Assembly (NCBI GenBank): GCA_018398815.1
Contig: CM031607.1
Location: forward strand, 88,130,997-88,194,996
Origin: Conus ventricosus
Lineage: Eukaryota; Mollusca; Gastropoda; Neogastropoda; Conidae
DNA: 64,000 bases
Direction: 5' to 3'
Shown here: piece by piece, positions 63,895 through 64,000 of the stretch
How positions within the stretch are numbered: position 1 is the stretch's first letter
Layout of the letters: the number at the start of each line of letters is the position of its first letter
Made by a program: the position numbers and the translations under genes
Notes under the pieces: model-generated
The model's input: the letters and a program-made list of their open reading frames with translations, nothing else
What the model was told of the DNA's origin: nothing
Databases searched by the model: none

Positions 63895-64000
63895 ACCTCT
63901 CCAACTGTTCTCGGCATGCCTGTCAGGACTGCGGACGTCTACTCCACTCGCCCGCGCTGGCTGAAGGGCAAAGGACAATCTTCAACTTTTGGCCAATGTC
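63895..64000 (+). other. probable SINE body downstream of the tRNA-like head
   Basis: Follows the tRNA-like sequence without interruption to the window end. It does not match the other SINE in the window. Confidence 0.35.

Overview
The window is animal genomic DNA. It has spliced exons, an AATAAA poly(A) signal, long GA/TG microsatellites, tRNA-derived SINEs, I-group non-LTR retrotransposons with RNase H, a Polinton/Maverick, Tc1 transposons and a Gypsy retrotransposon. The mixture fits a marine invertebrate and most likely a gastropod or other mollusc, but that placement is inference. No bacterial-type gene organisation is present.

Region 1 (1-7020): the 3' part of one host gene on the + strand, a METTL27/WBSCR27-like SAM-dependent methyltransferase. 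Four exons are visible (1-45, 2579-2714, 4507-4599, 5816-6000), followed by a 3'UTR with a 650-bp pyrimidine tract and a poly(A) signal at 7009. Intron 1 holds a reverse-transcriptase relic and a 1.2-kb 36/40-bp minisatellite that runs straight into the exon 2 acceptor. Region 2 (7020-10480): SINE remnant, trinucleotide array, microsatellites and an L1-type ORF1 relic, with no host gene recognised.

Region 3 (10485-48880): mostly minus-strand copies of one I-group (Nimb-like) LINE family, interrupted by other elements. Copy A1 carries a complete SINE. Copy A2 carries a 241-bp 3'-end insertion of its own family with a perfect 15-bp target duplication, and it is split by a 17.6-kb Polinton (15520-33103). 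The Polinton encodes a packaging ATPase, a capsid-like protein, protein-primed DNA polymerase B, a retroviral-type integrase and small membrane proteins, nearly all frameshifted. Stretches 17640-25080 and 33265-39360 look like unpolished long-read sequence. Parts of them (22380-24700 and 37985-39360) are noisy second copies of cleaner sequence nearby (25450-27840 and 31740-33250). Copy D (39362-46800) is almost full length and split by a Tc1 transposon. Copy E follows with its 5' end.

Region 4 (48879-56966): a Gypsy-class LTR element with a SCAN-like Gag and the order protease-integrase-RNase H, which matches the Gmr1 group. The reverse transcriptase is removed by a deletion that keeps the frame. 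Its leader holds a structurally complete Tc1 transposon with an intact 336-aa transposase. Region 5 (56967-64000): more LINE copies (F, and a G-H head-to-tail dimer inside a single 15-bp target duplication), a degenerate short-repeat block, a SINE tail and a tRNA-His-like SINE head. Apart from the methyltransferase, every coding feature belongs to a mobile element and most are dead.
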